Below are positions 49,643-59,238 of a stretch of 64,000 nucleotides of DNA, one piece after another. Below the pieces are notes generated by a model, which did not search any database, had not been told where the DNA came from, and was given only the letters and a program-made list of their open reading frames with translations. Numbering within the stretch: the first letter of the stretch is position 1; each line of letters opens with the position of its first letter. Both the position numbers and the translations under genes were made by a program. The DNA comes from Sphingobium lactosutens DS20 (lineage in GTDB: Bacteria; Pseudomonadota; Alphaproteobacteria; Sphingomonadales; Sphingomonadaceae), in NCBI RefSeq assembly GCF_000445105.1, contig NZ_ATDP01000103.1, positions 62,001 through 126,000 of the forward strand, read 5' to 3'.

Positions 49643-50833
49643 TTACTTCGAGATCGTGCCGACAACCCCTGCGCCGACGGTGCGGCCGCCTTCGCGGATC
49701 GCGAAGCGCAGGCCCGAGTCCATCGCGATCGGGGCGATGAGCTTGACGCCGAGCTTCACGTTATCGCCGGGCATGACCATTTCCGTGCCCTCGGGCAGGA
49801 TCACTTCGCCGGTCACGTCGGTCGTGCGGAAGTAGAATTGCGGACGATAGTTGGCGAAGAACGGGGTGTGACGGCCGCCTTCTTCCTTCGACAGCACGTA
49901 CACTTCGGCGTCGAATTCGGTGTGCGGGGTGATGGTGCCGGGCTTGGCCAGAACCTGACCACGCTCGACTTCTTCACGCTTCGTGCCGCGCACCAGCGCG
50001 CCGATATTGTCGCCCGCACGACCTTCGTCGAGCAGCTTGCGGAACATTTCCACGCCGGTGACGGTGGTCTTGGCGGTCGGCTTCAGACCGACGATTTCGA
50101 CTTCTTCACCAACCTTGATGATGCCGGTTTCGACACGGCCGGTGACGACGGTGCCGCGACCCGAGATCGAGAACACGTCTTCGATCGGCATCAGGAACGC
50201 CTTGTCCACCGGACGCTCGGGCTGCGGGATGAATTCGTCGACAGCCTGCATCAGCTTCAGCACGGCTTCACGACCGATCTCGTCGTTCGAACCGTCCAGC
50301 GCCTTCACGGCCGAGCCGGGGATGACGGGGATGTTGTCGCCGTCGAAATCATAGCTGCTCAGCAGTTCGCGGATTTCCAGCTCGACCAGCTCGAGGATTT
50401 CGGCGTCGTCGACCAGGTCGACCTTGTTCATGAACACGACCAGCTGCGGCACGCCGACCTGGCGAGCGAGCAGGATGTGCTCGCGGGTCTGCGGCATCGG
50501 GCCGTCGGTGGCCGAAACGACGAGGATCGCGCCGTCCATCTGGGCCGCACCGGTGATCATGTTCTTGACGTAGTCAGCGTGACCCGGGCAGTCGACGTGC
50601 GCATAGTGACGCGCTTCGGTTTCATATTCGACGTGCGCGGTCGAGATGGTGATGCCGCGCTCGCGCTCTTCGGGCGCCTTGTCGATGTTGGCATAGTCAA
50701 CGAAGGTCGCGCCGCCGGTTTCGGCCAGCACCTTGGTGATCGCCGCGGTCAGCGAGGTCTTGCCATGGTCGACGTGACCGATGGTGCCGATGTTGCAGTG
50801 CGGCTTGTTCCGCTCAAACTTAGCCTTAGCCAT
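49643..50833 (-). CDS. tuf: Elongation factor Tu
   Basis: A 396-residue GTPase delivering aminoacyl-tRNA. G1 [15 protein letters not shown]2 [16 protein letters not shown]3 [21 protein letters not shown]4 NKVDLVDD, and domain II/III landmarks [14 protein letters not shown] and [20 protein letters not shown]. It is 135 bp after fusA. Confidence 0.98.
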   Translation of the reverse strand: MAKAKFERNKPHCNIGTIGHVDHGKTSLTAAITKVLAETGGATFVDYANIDKAPEERERGITISTAHVEYETEARHYAHVDCPGHADYVKNMITGAAQMDGAILVVSATDGPMPQTREHILLARQVGVPQLVVFMNKVDLVDDAEILELVELEIRELLSSYDFDGDNIPVIPGSAVKALDGSNDEIGREAVLKLMQAVDEFIPQPERPVDKAFLMPIEDVFSISGRGTVVTGRVETGIIKVGEEVEIVGLKPTAKTTVTGVEMFRKLLDEGRAGDNIGALVRGTKREEVERGQVLAKPGTITPHTEFDAEVYVLSKEEGGRHTPFFANYRPQFYFRTTDVTGEVILPEGTEMVMPGDNVKLGVKLIAPIAMDSGLRFAIREGGRTVGAGVVGTISK

Positions 50834-50968
50834 TTTTTCCTACCTTCTAATCAAATCAGCTTGGTCAGACCGCTCGGCCGCGCCTCGCGAAGGCGCGTCC
50901 ATAGCAGCAAATTTACAGATTACCAGCCCCAAACCGACCCGTTTGCACGGGTCGCCCCGGGATTACCC

Positions 50969-53062
50969 TCAGGCCATCTTCGCCTTGACCTCGTCCGCAA
51001 CATTCTGCGGCACTTCGTCATAATGCGAGAAGATCATCGAGTAGTTCGCACGGCCCTGGGTGAAGGAACGCAGCGAGTTCACATAGCCGAACATATTGGC
51101 CAGCGGCACCATGGCTTCAACCACCTGCGCGTTGCCGCGAGTGTCGGTGCCCTGGATCTGGCCGCGACGGCTGTTCATGTCGCCGATGACGTCGCCCAGA
51201 TATTCTTCCGGGGTCACGACTTCGACCTTCATGACCGGTTCGAGCAGAGTGATGCCCGATTTCTGCGCCGCTTCGCGCATCGCGGCACGGCCGGTGATTT
51301 CGAACGCCAGCGCCGATGAGTCGACGTCGTGATAGGCGCCGTCATAGAGCAGGATTTCGAAGTCGATGATCGGGAAGCCGATCAGCGAGCCGGTGGCCGC
51401 GGTTTCGCGCATGCCCTTTTCGATCGCGGGGATATATTCCTTGGGAATATTACCGCCCTTGATCTCGTCCTTGAAGATGATGCCCGCGCCGCGTTCGCCC
51501 GGCGTCAGCTTCACCTTGATGCGGCCGAACTGGCCGGTGCCGCCCGACTGTTTCTTGTGGGTGTAGTCGATGTCGACCGGCTTCTTGAGATATTCGCGAT
51601 AGGCGACCTGCGGTGCGCCGACATTCGCCTCGACCTTGAACTCACGCTTCATGCGGTCGACGAGGATTTCGAGGTGAAGTTCGCCCATGCCCTTGATGAT
51701 GGTCTGGCCCGATTCATGGTCGGTCGACACGCGGAAGGACGGATCCTCGGCGGCCAGGCGATTGAGGGCGACGCCCATCTTTTCCTGGTCAGCCTTGGTC
51801 TTGGGTTCCACCGACAGTTCGATGACCGGCTCGGGGAATTCCATGCGCTCCAGGATAATCGGCTGGCGCTCGGCGCACAGCGTGTCACCCGTGGTCGTTT
51901 CCTTCATGCCGGCCAGCGCGACGATGTCACCGGCATAGGCGGTGTCGATGTCTTCGCGGCTGTTGGCATGCATCAGCAGCATGCGGCCGATCTTTTCCTT
52001 CTTGTCCTTCACCGAGTTCAGATAGGTGCCCTTGGTGAGCGTACCCGAATAGATGCGCAGGAAGGTGAGCGAGCCCACGAAGGGATCGTTCATGATCTTG
52101 AACGCCAGGCCCGAGAAGGGCGCGTCGTCGGCGGTCGGACGGCTGTCGGGCGTTTCGCCGTCCATCTTGACGCCCTGGACGTCTTCGATGTCGAGCGGCG
52201 AAGGCAGATAGTCGACGACGGCGTCGAGCAGCGGCTGAACGCCCTTGTTCTTGAACGCGCTGCCGCACAGCACCGGCACGAAGGCGTGGCCCAGCGTGCC
52301 CTTGCGGATCAGCTTCTTGAGCGTCGCGGTGTCGGGCTCATTGCCTTCCAGATAGGCTTCCATCGCCTCGTCATCTTGTTCGACGGCGAGTTCGATCAGC
52401 TTTTCGCGATATTCGGCAGCCTTGTCGGCGAGGTCGGCGGGGATGTCTTCATAATAGAATTCCGCGCCCAGGCTCTCATCCTTCCAGATGATCGCGCGAT
52501 TTTCGACCAGGTCGACCAGACCCTTGAAATCGCTTTCCGCGCCGATGGGCAGATAGAGCACGGCCGGGGTCGCGCCCAGGCGATCGATGATCGTCTGCAC
52601 GCAATAATAGAAGTCGGCGCCGGTGCGATCGAGCTTGTTGATGAAGCACATGCGCGGCACTTTATACTTGTCCGCCTGGCGCCACACGGTTTCCGACTGC
52701 GGCTCCACGCCGGCAACGCCGTCAAACGCGGCAACCGCGCCGTCGAGCACGCGCAGCGAACGCTCGACTTCGATGGTGAAGTCGACGTGACCGGGGGTGT
52801 CGATGATGTTCAGGCGATGTTCGGGACCCTTGCCCTCAGCCGCCTTCCACACGCAGGTCGTCGCAGCCGACGTGATGGTGATACCACGTTCCTGCTCCTG
52901 CTCCATCCAGTCCATGGTCGCAGCGCCGTCATGGACTTCGCCGATCTTGTAGGACTTGCCGGTGTAGTAAAGGATGCGCTCGGTCGTGGTGGTCTTGCCG
53001 GCGTCGATATGCGCCATGATACCGAAATTACGATAATGTTCGAGCGGATGGCTGCGGGCCAT
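50969..53062 (-). CDS. fusA: Elongation factor G
   Basis: A 697-residue translocase GTPase. G1 [21 protein letters not shown]2 [13 protein letters not shown]3 [21 protein letters not shown]4 [10 protein letters not shown]; domains II-V include [16 protein letters not shown] and [19 protein letters not shown] 53062 gives [20 protein letters not shown]. It has the normal five-domain length. Confidence 0.98.
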   Translation of the reverse strand: MARSHPLEHYRNFGIMAHIDAGKTTTTERILYYTGKSYKIGEVHDGAATMDWMEQEQERGITITSAATTCVWKAAEGKGPEHRLNIIDTPGHVDFTIEVERSLRVLDGAVAAFDGVAGVEPQSETVWRQADKYKVPRMCFINKLDRTGADFYYCVQTIIDRLGATPAVLYLPIGAESDFKGLVDLVENRAIIWKDESLGAEFYYEDIPADLADKAAEYREKLIELAVEQDDEAMEAYLEGNEPDTATLKKLIRKGTLGHAFVPVLCGSAFKNKGVQPLLDAVVDYLPSPLDIEDVQGVKMDGETPDSRPTADDAPFSGLAFKIMNDPFVGSLTFLRIYSGTLTKGTYLNSVKDKKEKIGRMLLMHANSREDIDTAYAGDIVALAGMKETTTGDTLCAERQPIILERMEFPEPVIELSVEPKTKADQEKMGVALNRLAAEDPSFRVSTDHESGQTIIKGMGELHLEILVDRMKREFKVEANVGAPQVAYREYLKKPVDIDYTHKKQSGGTGQFGRIKVKLTPGERGAGIIFKDEIKGGNIPKEYIPAIEKGMRETAATGSLIGFPIIDFEILLYDGAYHDVDSSALAFEITGRAAMREAAQKSGITLLEPVMKVEVVTPEEYLGDVIGDMNSRRGQIQGTDTRGNAQVVEAMVPLANMFGYVNSLRSFTQGRANYSMIFSHYDEVPQNVADEVKAKMA

Positions 53063-53132
53063 GATGCTTCTCCGTTGCCGGCGCACCGGCGGTGAGGGGA
53101 TTCGTTTGTTCTGCGCGAGGCCCCTAAACCAA

Positions 53133-53213
53133 TCCGTCCGTCATGGGTAGCACCCCTGACGAACGGACCGATGTTCAAGACCCTGATGGAAGAGCGGGCA
53201 CGAAGGCGCCCGC
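53133..53213 (-). promoter_or_regulatory. Two hairpins between rpsG and fusA
   Basis: In transcript order: GCGGGC ... GCCCGC (53213-53194) right after the rpsG stop, then a longer one, CCGTTCGTCA pairing with TGACGGACGG (53166-53133) whose loop holds a further GGGT/ACCC pair. No T run follows. In E. coli the str operon is controlled by S7 at the rpsL-rpsG gap; a link here is only an analogy. Confidence 0.4.
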
Positions 53214-53221
53214 CCCCCTCT

Positions 53222-53692
53222 TTACCAGCGGTAGTGCGAGAAAGCGCGGTTCGCTTCCGCCATGCGGTGCGTGTCTTCGCGCTTCTTCACGGCATTGCCG
53301 CGGTTGTTGGCGGCGTCCAGCAGCTCGCCCGACAGGCGCGCGGCCATCGTGGTTTCGCTGCGGTTGCGCGCGGCGGTGATCAGCCAGCGGATGGCCAGCG
53401 CCTGGGCGCGTTCGGGACGCACTTCGACGGGGACCTGATAGGTCGCACCACCAACACGGCGGCTGCGGACCTCGATGCCCGGCTTCACATTGTTCAGCGC
53501 ATCATGGAACATGCCGATCGGGTCCTTTTTGGCGCGGGTCTCGACAGTTTCGAGAGCGCCATAGACGATCGATTCGGCAACGGCCTTCTTGCCGTCCTGC
53601 ATGATGCTGTTCATGAACTTCGACAGCACGATATCACCGAATTTGGGATCCGGCAGGATAACGCGCTTCTCGGGGCGACGACGACGTGACAT
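53222..53692 (-). CDS. rpsG: Ribosomal protein S7 (uS7)
   Basis: A 156-residue protein: [80 protein letters not shown]. Length 156 is the short form without the long C-terminal tail. Confidence 0.98.
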   Translation of the reverse strand: MSRRRRPEKRVILPDPKFGDIVLSKFMNSIMQDGKKAVAESIVYGALETVETRAKKDPIGMFHDALNNVKPGIEVRSRRVGGATYQVPVEVRPERAQALAIRWLITAARNRSETTMAARLSGELLDAANNRGNAVKKREDTHRMAEANRAFSHYRW

Positions 53693-53710
53693 ATTCCTGG
53701 TCTCCCCTTC

Positions 53711-54082
53711 TTACTTCGGACGCTTCGCGCCGTATTTCGAACGGCTCTGCTTGCGGTCCTTGACGCCCTGGGTATCCAGAACGCCGCGCAGCACATGGTA
53801 ACGCACACCGGGAAGGTCGCGTACGCGGCCGCCACGGATCAGCACGACCGAGTGCTCCTGAAGGTTATGACCTTCACCCGGAATATAGGTGATGACTTCG
53901 CGCTGGTTGACCAGACGCACCTTCGCCACCTTGCGAAGCGCCGAGTTGGGCTTCTTCGGGGTCGTCGTGTAGACGCGAGTGCAAACGCCGCGCTTCTGCG
54001 GGTTCGCCTCCATTGCAGGGACCTTCGACTTGGCCTTCTGCAGTTCGCGGCCCTTGCGGACCAGCTGGTTGATCGTTGGCAT
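53711..54082 (-). CDS. rpsL: Ribosomal protein S12 (uS12)
   Basis: A 123-residue decoding-centre protein: [80 protein letters not shown]. The [10 protein letters not shown] and GRVKDLPG-like segments carry the usual streptomycin-contact lysines (second one here Arg: GRVRDLPG). It is the first gene of the cluster. Confidence 0.98.
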   Translation of the reverse strand: MPTINQLVRKGRELQKAKSKVPAMEANPQKRGVCTRVYTTTPKKPNSALRKVAKVRLVNQREVITYIPGEGHNLQEHSVVLIRGGRVRDLPGVRYHVLRGVLDTQGVKDRKQSRSKYGAKRPK

Positions 54083-54527
54083 GAAGCCCTTCACCTTTTT
54101 CAGTTACTTTACCGGCATTCCCGCGTCCTGTGCGCAAGGCGGAGGATTCCGCCAAACAGCAAAGGCCCCGGCGGGCATAAGCCCCCTGGAGCCGCAAGAG
54201 CACCCGGCAATGTTCAGCTCTAATGTCGCTCAGCCGATATGACGCGAGGAGACAAGTCTTCGCACGGCAAGGCCGCTGGGCAGGCGGCGCTATAGCCGCG
54301 TCCCCCCGGATGGTCAAGCCGGCCCCAAAGCCCTCCGCTGAGGACACTTGCTCGCCCGGCTCCACCGCTATTGCAGCCAATATTTATTTCCTCGAGAGGG
54401 AACAAAATGCCGGAAACATCATTTTGTCGCGCCGACATTTCGCCTCACCGCGCGTGGGGCGGGCTGGATTCGCGACTCCGACCGCTCTTTGCTAGCGGCC
54501 CGACTCGAAAAGAGCACGGGGTCGTCA
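54083..54527. other. Divergent promoter region, rpsL and LytM peptidase
   Basis: These 445 bp hold no convincing gene. Next to rpsL is a small hairpin GGCGGA/TCCGCC (about 54138-54153) and a G/C-rich stretch that may be the str leader. The stretch 54365-54430 is AT-richer and probably holds the rightward promoter for the peptidase operon. Short frames here lack coding codon use. Confidence 0.5.
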
Positions 54528-55715
54528 TTGTTGCAGTGGAATAGCCAGAGGGTCGTTGCCCTCCGCGCATGGTGGAATGCGCTTTGCCCGGAGCGCGAAA
54601 TCTTTTTGCGTTCGGGCGGACAAGTCAAATTCATCCGTATCAGCCGCCGCGCGCAGCTTCTGACGCTGGTGACGCTGGGCGGCGCGGCCGCCATCCTGCT
54701 TGGCTGGGGCGGCGCGACCGTCAGCATGGCCATCGACGGCATGGCGCTCAAGCAGGAGCGCGCTGCGCTCGCGGCGAAGGGCCAGTCGGTCGCCAAGGCC
54801 GCCGGCAAGGTCGCGGACTATCGCAAATCGGTCGATCAACTGGCGCAGGACCTGGAGGCGCGTCAGGATTTCATGGATGAACTCTACCGCGCGCATTTCG
54901 GCGGTGAAGACGAGAAGGCCGGCGAGGATCTGCTGGGCAAGGACGTGCCGGATGACAAGTCCGCGCAAGCCACGAAGGTCAGCATGGGACCGGAAGCCGC
55001 GCCCCTGATGCGCCTTGAAGATCGGCAGCGGCGCTTTGCCCTGTTGCTGACGGGCGCCGTGGAACGCCGGGCCGAACGGGCTGCCGCCGCGATTCGCAGC
55101 TTCGGCCTCGATCCCGACAAGCTGGCGCGCAGCGCGGCCCGCGCGCAGGGCGGTCCGTTCGTGCCGTGGAGCGGCGATGAAAAGGCGCTGACCGGGGAGC
55201 TGGAAGACCTGGCCGACGCAATGGCGCGGATGGAGTTTCTGGAACGCAGCCTGCTGTCCATTCCATCGGGCCAGCCCACCAGCACGCCGATGCTGTCCAG
55301 TTCCTATGGTTATCGCCGCGACCCGTTCAACGGTCACGCCGCCTTTCACGCAGGACTGGATTTCCCCGGCCATCGCGGCCAGCCCATAAATGCCGCCGCC
55401 GATGGCACGGTCAGCTTCGTCGGCCAGCGCAGCGGCTATGGCAATGTCGTGGAAGTGACGCATGGCAATGGCATCATGACCCGCTACGCGCATCTGTCAG
55501 GCTTTGCCGCCCATATGGGCGAGAAGGTGTCGCGCGGCGAGACGATCGGTCGCATGGGATCGACCGGCCGTTCGACCGGCCCGCATCTGCATTTCGAGGT
55601 TCGTCTCAACGGCCAGGCCATCAACCCGCGCCGCTTCCTGGAGGCTCGCAAAGATGTTCTCAAAGTCCAGCAAATCGCCAAGGCCCGCTTCGCCGATGTC
55701 GGCAACCGGGGGTAA
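54528..55715 (+). CDS. M23 (LytM-like) cell-wall peptidase, membrane anchored
   Basis: About 395 residues with one N-terminal membrane segment (LLTLVTLGGAAAILLGWGG), a long coiled coil (about 70-250, with LAQDLEARQDFMDELYRAHF) and a C-terminal LytM domain (about 275-375). Zinc ligands are in HAGLDFPGHRGQP and HLHFEVRLNG, so it is probably catalytic. The start is uncertain: TTG 54528 or 54531 fit codon use best, and the frame is open upstream to 54348. It overlaps a bactofilin gene; in other alphaproteobacteria such LytM-bactofilin pairs (LmdC with BacA) shape stalks or cells. Confidence 0.8.
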   Translation: MLQWNSQRVVALRAWWNALCPEREIFLRSGGQVKFIRISRRAQLLTLVTLGGAAAILLGWGGATVSMAIDGMALKQERAALAAKGQSVAKAAGKVADYRKSVDQLAQDLEARQDFMDELYRAHFGGEDEKAGEDLLGKDVPDDKSAQATKVSMGPEAAPLMRLEDRQRRFALLLTGAVERRAERAAAAIRSFGLDPDKLARSAARAQGGPFVPWSGDEKALTGELEDLADAMARMEFLERSLLSIPSGQPTSTPMLSSSYGYRRDPFNGHAAFHAGLDFPGHRGQPINAAADGTVSFVGQRSGYGNVVEVTHGNGIMTRYAHLSGFAAHMGEKVSRGETIGRMGSTGRSTGPHLHFEVRLNGQAINPRRFLEARKDVLKVQQIAKARFADVGNRG

Positions 55716-56076
55716 AGCCATTCCCTTTTCGCTCATCGGGGGCGACGTCACCATCACTGGCGACATTTCGGCCAGCGTCGACCTGCATGTCGACGGCATG
55801 GTGGATGGCGATATTCGGTGCGCCGCTCTGGTGCAGGGACCCGACAGCCGCATCATCGGCCATGTCACCGCGCAGAGCGCGCGGCTGGCGGGCCTGGTCG
55901 ACGGGTCCATCGCGGCCGGGGAGCTGGTGGTGGAAAGCAGCGCCCGGATTACCGGCGACGTCACCTATGAGCGCATCACGATCGAGCCGGGCAGCAGGAT
56001 CGAAGGGCGCTTCAGCCCGAAGGCGAGCGACGCGCCCGCCGAGATAAAGCTGCTGGCGAACGAAGCGGCGGAATAG
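55654..56076 (+). CDS. Bactofilin
   Basis: A 140-residue cytoskeletal protein. The bactofilin beta-helix repeats are clear: IGGDVTITGDISASVDLHVD, GMVDGDIRCAALVQGPDSRI, IGHVTAQSARLAGLVDGSIA, ITGDVTYERITIEPGSRIEG. ATG 55654 has GGAGG nine bases upstream and lies 62 bp inside the LytM gene, so the two are tightly coupled. It should polymerise at the inner membrane and position the peptidase. Confidence 0.92.
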   Translation: MFSKSSKSPRPASPMSATGGKAIPFSLIGGDVTITGDISASVDLHVDGMVDGDIRCAALVQGPDSRIIGHVTAQSARLAGLVDGSIAAGELVVESSARITGDVTYERITIEPGSRIEGRFSPKASDAPAEIKLLANEAAE

Positions 56077-56109
56077 GCGTCGGCGTCCGCTCTGCCGCGC
56101 GGCCGAGTC

Positions 56110-56901
56110 TTAATTCACCGGCGCGCGGCGGCGATAACTCAAGGCTTCGGCAATATGGGCGCGCCCAACCCGTTCCGCGCCGGCCAGATCCGCGATAGTG
56201 CGCGCGACGCGCAACACCCGAGTATAGCCGCGCGCGGACAGCTTCATGGCGGCCGCCGCCTGCGCCAGCAGCTGCCGCCCTGCCTCGTCAGGCCCGGCCA
56301 CCTCTTCCAGCCGTTCCCCATCGACTTCGGCATTGGTGCGCGCCGGCGTCCCGGCATAGCGGGTTGTCTGCACCGCGCGCGCCGCCGCGACCCGGGCCGC
56401 CACTTCGGCAGACCCCTCCGCCGGCGGGGGCAACACCAGATCGGCAGCGGTCACCGCCTGCACTTCTACATGCAGGTCGATGCGGTCGAGCAGCGGCCCC
56501 GACACCTTTGCCTGATAATCGGCCGCACAGCGCGGCGCGCGCGAACAGGCGAGCGCCGGATCGCCCAGATGGCCGCAGCGGCAGGGATTCATCGCCGCGA
56601 TCAGTTGGACCCTCGCCGGAAAAGTCACATGCGCATTGGCGCGCGCCACCGTGACCTCGCCCGTTTCCAGCGGCTGGCGCAGCGAATCAAGCACGGCCCG
56701 CTGAAATTCCGGCAATTCGTCGAGGAAGAGCACGCCCAGATGCGCCATGCTGACCTCGCCCGGCCGCGCTTTCAGCCCGCCACCGACCAGCGCGGCCATC
56801 GACGCGCTGTGATGCGGATTGCGGAAGGGGCGCGCGCGGCTGATCCGGCCGCCTTCCAAGGTTCCTGCGACGCTGGCCACCATGGAGCTCTCTAGCGCCT
56901 C
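56110..56901 (-). pseudogene. comM: comM (yifB) 3' part, cut off by an inserted element
   Basis: The C-terminal half of a Mg-chelatase-like AAA+ helicase (ComM/YifB), which aids branch migration of incoming DNA in natural transformation. It has the RPFRNPHHSASMAALVGGG block, Walker B LGVLFLDELPEF, the zinc-finger-like CRCGHLGDPALACSRAPRC, and LLDRIDLHVEV. It lacks Walker A, which lies in the other half at 61412-62136. Translation could start at an ATG inside the element end (56905-56907), but the product would lack ATP binding. Confidence 0.93.
56894..56901. repeat. Target-site duplication, left copy
   Basis: AGCGCCTC immediately outside the left end of the element; the same eight bases occur at 61412-61419 outside the right end. 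Eight bases is the duplication size known for IS1595-family elements. Confidence 0.9.
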
Positions 56902-56925
56902 CGGCATTATGTAGCAAACGCACCA
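56902..56925 (+). repeat. Left terminal inverted repeat
   Basis: Begins CGGCATTATGTAGCAAACGC and ends ACCA; matches the complement of 61388-61411 at all 24 positions. Confidence 0.93.
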
Positions 56926-57014
56926 AGGCGATTACGAACGCCACCGTGCGCGCTGCGTATGCCCCCGTTTAAGGGGTAAAGAGCGTGTTTATATTTTTCG
57001 CGGTGCTGTTGGCG

Positions 57015-57941
57015 CTAGGTCATTTGAGTATAGCTGGCCAGGCACTCATAAGAGAATCCAATTTCTTTAGTTTTTTTGGTTATCATAATGACAATGTCGG
57101 ACCAATAAACAGGAGCCTTACTGTCTATCGCCGACCTGTAGTAAATCTTAACAACAAAAGATATTTCGTTCCTGGAATATGTTACGGAGTCTGCCAAAAA
57201 ATTTTGGCTGACAAAAGGTCCGTCATCGGCGAGGCAGTTTTTTTCAAACAAAACTTGCCCGTTTTCACCAAAACCATTGGCGTAAACAATGCTCTCCATA
57301 ACAAGTGTATAGGTAAATCTAGATCTGATATTCGAGATTATACGGTCGGCAACGAAAATATTGGAAAAATCATTTCCATAAGAAATCCCCACAATGCGGG
57401 CCGGGCTTCCACCAGTATTTTTCCATATGCATTTGGCAACGATATTCCCAGTTCCCCTTTCTTCGAAATCGCAACGCTCAAATATCAACACAGGTCTAGT
57501 GCTCGCCTCATAGGCGCTCCTGGCGATCTTGTTGGCCTCCAGCATCGCTTTCGTGGCGTCGCCAGTATCTCGGACAGCTTTGCGGGTAAGGATAATTTGC
57601 CAGAGCAAAAGACTGGACCCGATTACGCCGATCCAGAAACCCCACTTTGCCCAAAATGCGCTATCTTCCCCGGCCTTAGCCGCGCGCCACTGGGCGCAAA
57701 GGTCGCTTTCGTCCTTCCCTTTTGGTTCATTGCAGGGGGCGCGATACTTGAAGGGCTTGGCGCTGGCTGGTCTCGCCGCCGCCGGATCGACTTCATCTAT
57801 CTTATCGGGGGCTGCACGATAGGTCTGATACCGCTCCTCTTGGGGATAGTTTAAGGCTGCATGATAATAGCCTAGTCCGAAGCTGTAGAGTGCTATAAAT
57901 CCGACAGCCGCAACGATGTAGCCCCAATAGCCTCTAGACAT
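57015..57941 (-). CDS. Passenger membrane protein, unknown
   Basis: A 308-residue protein. One membrane segment lies at about 5-25 (GYIVAAVGFIALYSFGLGYY), a loop with two Cys near 70-82, a second segment near 95-115 (WGFWIGVIGSSLLLWQIIL), then a helix and a beta-rich C-terminal domain (STRPVLIFERCDFEERGTGN, CIWKNTGGSPARIVGISYG). The C-terminal DNA (57015-57400) is far richer in A and T than the chromosome, a sign of transfer. The start overlaps the DUF6471-like gene by 49 bp, so they form one transcript. Similar proteins are common on mobile DNA; role unknown. Confidence 0.8.
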   Translation of the reverse strand: MSRGYWGYIVAAVGFIALYSFGLGYYHAALNYPQEERYQTYRAAPDKIDEVDPAAARPASAKPFKYRAPCNEPKGKDESDLCAQWRAAKAGEDSAFWAKWGFWIGVIGSSLLLWQIILTRKAVRDTGDATKAMLEANKIARSAYEASTRPVLIFERCDFEERGTGNIVAKCIWKNTGGSPARIVGISYGNDFSNIFVADRIISNIRSRFTYTLVMESIVYANGFGENGQVLFEKNCLADDGPFVSQNFLADSVTYSRNEISFVVKIYYRSAIDSKAPVYWSDIVIMITKKTKEIGFSYECLASYTQMT

Positions 57942-58126
57942 TGCACCAGAAACACCGCTGTAAATTTTCCCCGGCTCAGCTTGTTCCTGATATTCGGCTC
58001 AGAGTCCATAACGCCTATGTCGGCCAGCTTGCCCACAAGGTCGGCATAGGACAGTCCCCGGCGCTTTAGCTCTGCCTTGAGCATCGCCTTTACCTGATCT
58101 TCCCAATCCTTTGCCGTCTTAGGCAT
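57893..58126 (-). CDS. DUF6471-like small passenger protein
   Basis: A 77-residue protein with a helix-turn-helix look: DWEDQVKAMLKAELKRRGLS, YADLVGKLADIGV, and NIRNKLSRGKFTAVFLVQCL, which resembles a DUF6471/Cro-like fold and could bind DNA. It lies back to back with the transposase gene, sharing a 106 bp control region, and may repress transposition or the passenger operon. That role is inference. Confidence 0.78.
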   Translation of the reverse strand: MPKTAKDWEDQVKAMLKAELKRRGLSYADLVGKLADIGVMDSEPNIRNKLSRGKFTAVFLVQCLEAIGATSLRLSDL

Positions 58127-58175
58127 AGCCGTATCTCCAATGATGCTAGACGCATCATATTCGATACGTTTGTCA

Positions 58176-58205
58176 TTGACAACAGTGCGTGAACGTCATT
58201 ATATA
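58176..58205 (+). promoter_or_regulatory. Likely transposase promoter
   Basis: TTGACA at 58176-58181 and TTATAT/TATATA near 58199-58205, with a spacer of 17-18 bases, lie 28 bases before the transposase ATG. Short repeats of GAT(A/G)CG-type sequence surround it (CGATAC, CGATGC, CGATAC-like at 58160-58228) and could be operator sites. Confidence 0.6.
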
Positions 58206-58232
58206 CGATGCATAAGCAACGGATACGATGAC

Positions 58233-59192
58233 ATGCAACACTTTCTCCTCTCTGCCCAGGCCCGCACGATCAGTCTCAAGGCTGTTTTCACCATGGGCGA
58301 GGACAAGGCGTATCGGACCTTTTGCGAAATGCGCTGGCCGGAAACGGACGGCGAAGCGGTTTGCCCGCGTTGCGGCTGCGTCGAAACCTACAACATCACC
58401 TCGCGCCGCAAGTTCAAGTGCGTGGGCTGTCATCACCAGTTTTCGGTAACATCGGGCACCATCTTTGCTTCGCGCAAGATGTCGTTCACCGACCTTCTGG
58501 CCGCGATCGTCATCTTCGTAAACGGTGCCAAGGGCGTTTCGTCGCTCCAGCTCAGCCGCGATCTTGATTGCCAGTATAAGACGGCCTTCGTTCTTACGCA
58601 CAAGCTGCGCGAAGCAATGGCGAAGGAACTGGCCGGTCGCCAGCTTGACGGCACGGTCGAAATCGACGGCGCGTATTTCGGCGGCTACAGCAAGCCGGAA
58701 AACCGCAAGGAGGATCGCAAGGATCGTCGCTTGAAGGCAAACCTCACCGGCAAGCGCCAGTGCGTTGTCATCATGCGCGAGCGCAACGGCAAGTCGCTGC
58801 CCTTCGTCGTTCGCAATGAAGGCGATGCCGTCCCCTATGTCCGCTATCATGTCGGCACTGTCGCCACGATCATGGCTGACGAAGGTTCGGGCTGGGACGC
58901 TCTGCACGCTGGCTGGGACACGCGCCGAGTCAATCACTCGGTCGCGTTTCTCGACAACGGCGCGTGCACCAATCAGGCGGAAAGCTATTTCAGCCGTCTG
59001 CGCCGCATGGAAGTCGGCACGCACCACCATATCGCTGGCCCGTATCTCTATGCCTATGCCGGTGAAGCGTCGTGGCGCGAGGATAACCGCCGCGTGGCGA
59101 ACGGTGGACAGGCCGCCATGGTGACGGCGGCGGCGATGGCTTCACGGGTCAGCCGACAGTGGAAGGGGTATTGGCAGCGTGAGGGCAGCTAG
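58233..59192 (+). CDS. IS1595-family transposase
   Basis: A 319-residue transposase. A zinc ribbon lies at about 45-75 (VCPRCGCVETYN, FKCVGCHHQF), and the DDE-type catalytic core has VEIDGAYFGGYSKPE (first Asp), VATIMADEGSGWDALHAGWD (second Asp) and RVNHSVAFLDNGACTNQAES with YFSRLRR (Asn/Glu region). This matches the IS1595 group layout and length. ATG 58233 follows the promoter above. It appears intact, so the element may still be mobile. Confidence 0.92.
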   Translation: MQHFLLSAQARTISLKAVFTMGEDKAYRTFCEMRWPETDGEAVCPRCGCVETYNITSRRKFKCVGCHHQFSVTSGTIFASRKMSFTDLLAAIVIFVNGAKGVSSLQLSRDLDCQYKTAFVLTHKLREAMAKELAGRQLDGTVEIDGAYFGGYSKPENRKEDRKDRRLKANLTGKRQCVVIMRERNGKSLPFVVRNEGDAVPYVRYHVGTVATIMADEGSGWDALHAGWDTRRVNHSVAFLDNGACTNQAESYFSRLRRMEVGTHHHIAGPYLYAYAGEASWREDNRRVANGGQAAMVTAAAMASRVSRQWKGYWQREGS

Positions 59193-59238
59193 CCCTTTTT
59201 ATCTGGATAATCCCCAACTCGATCCATGAACCGAGTTA

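Noticed and set aside
51329..53095. A 588-codon frame opposite fusA
   Set aside because: Antisense shadow of EF-G; same reasoning as for other long + strand frames in the ribosomal cluster (44028-45692, 49838-51319).
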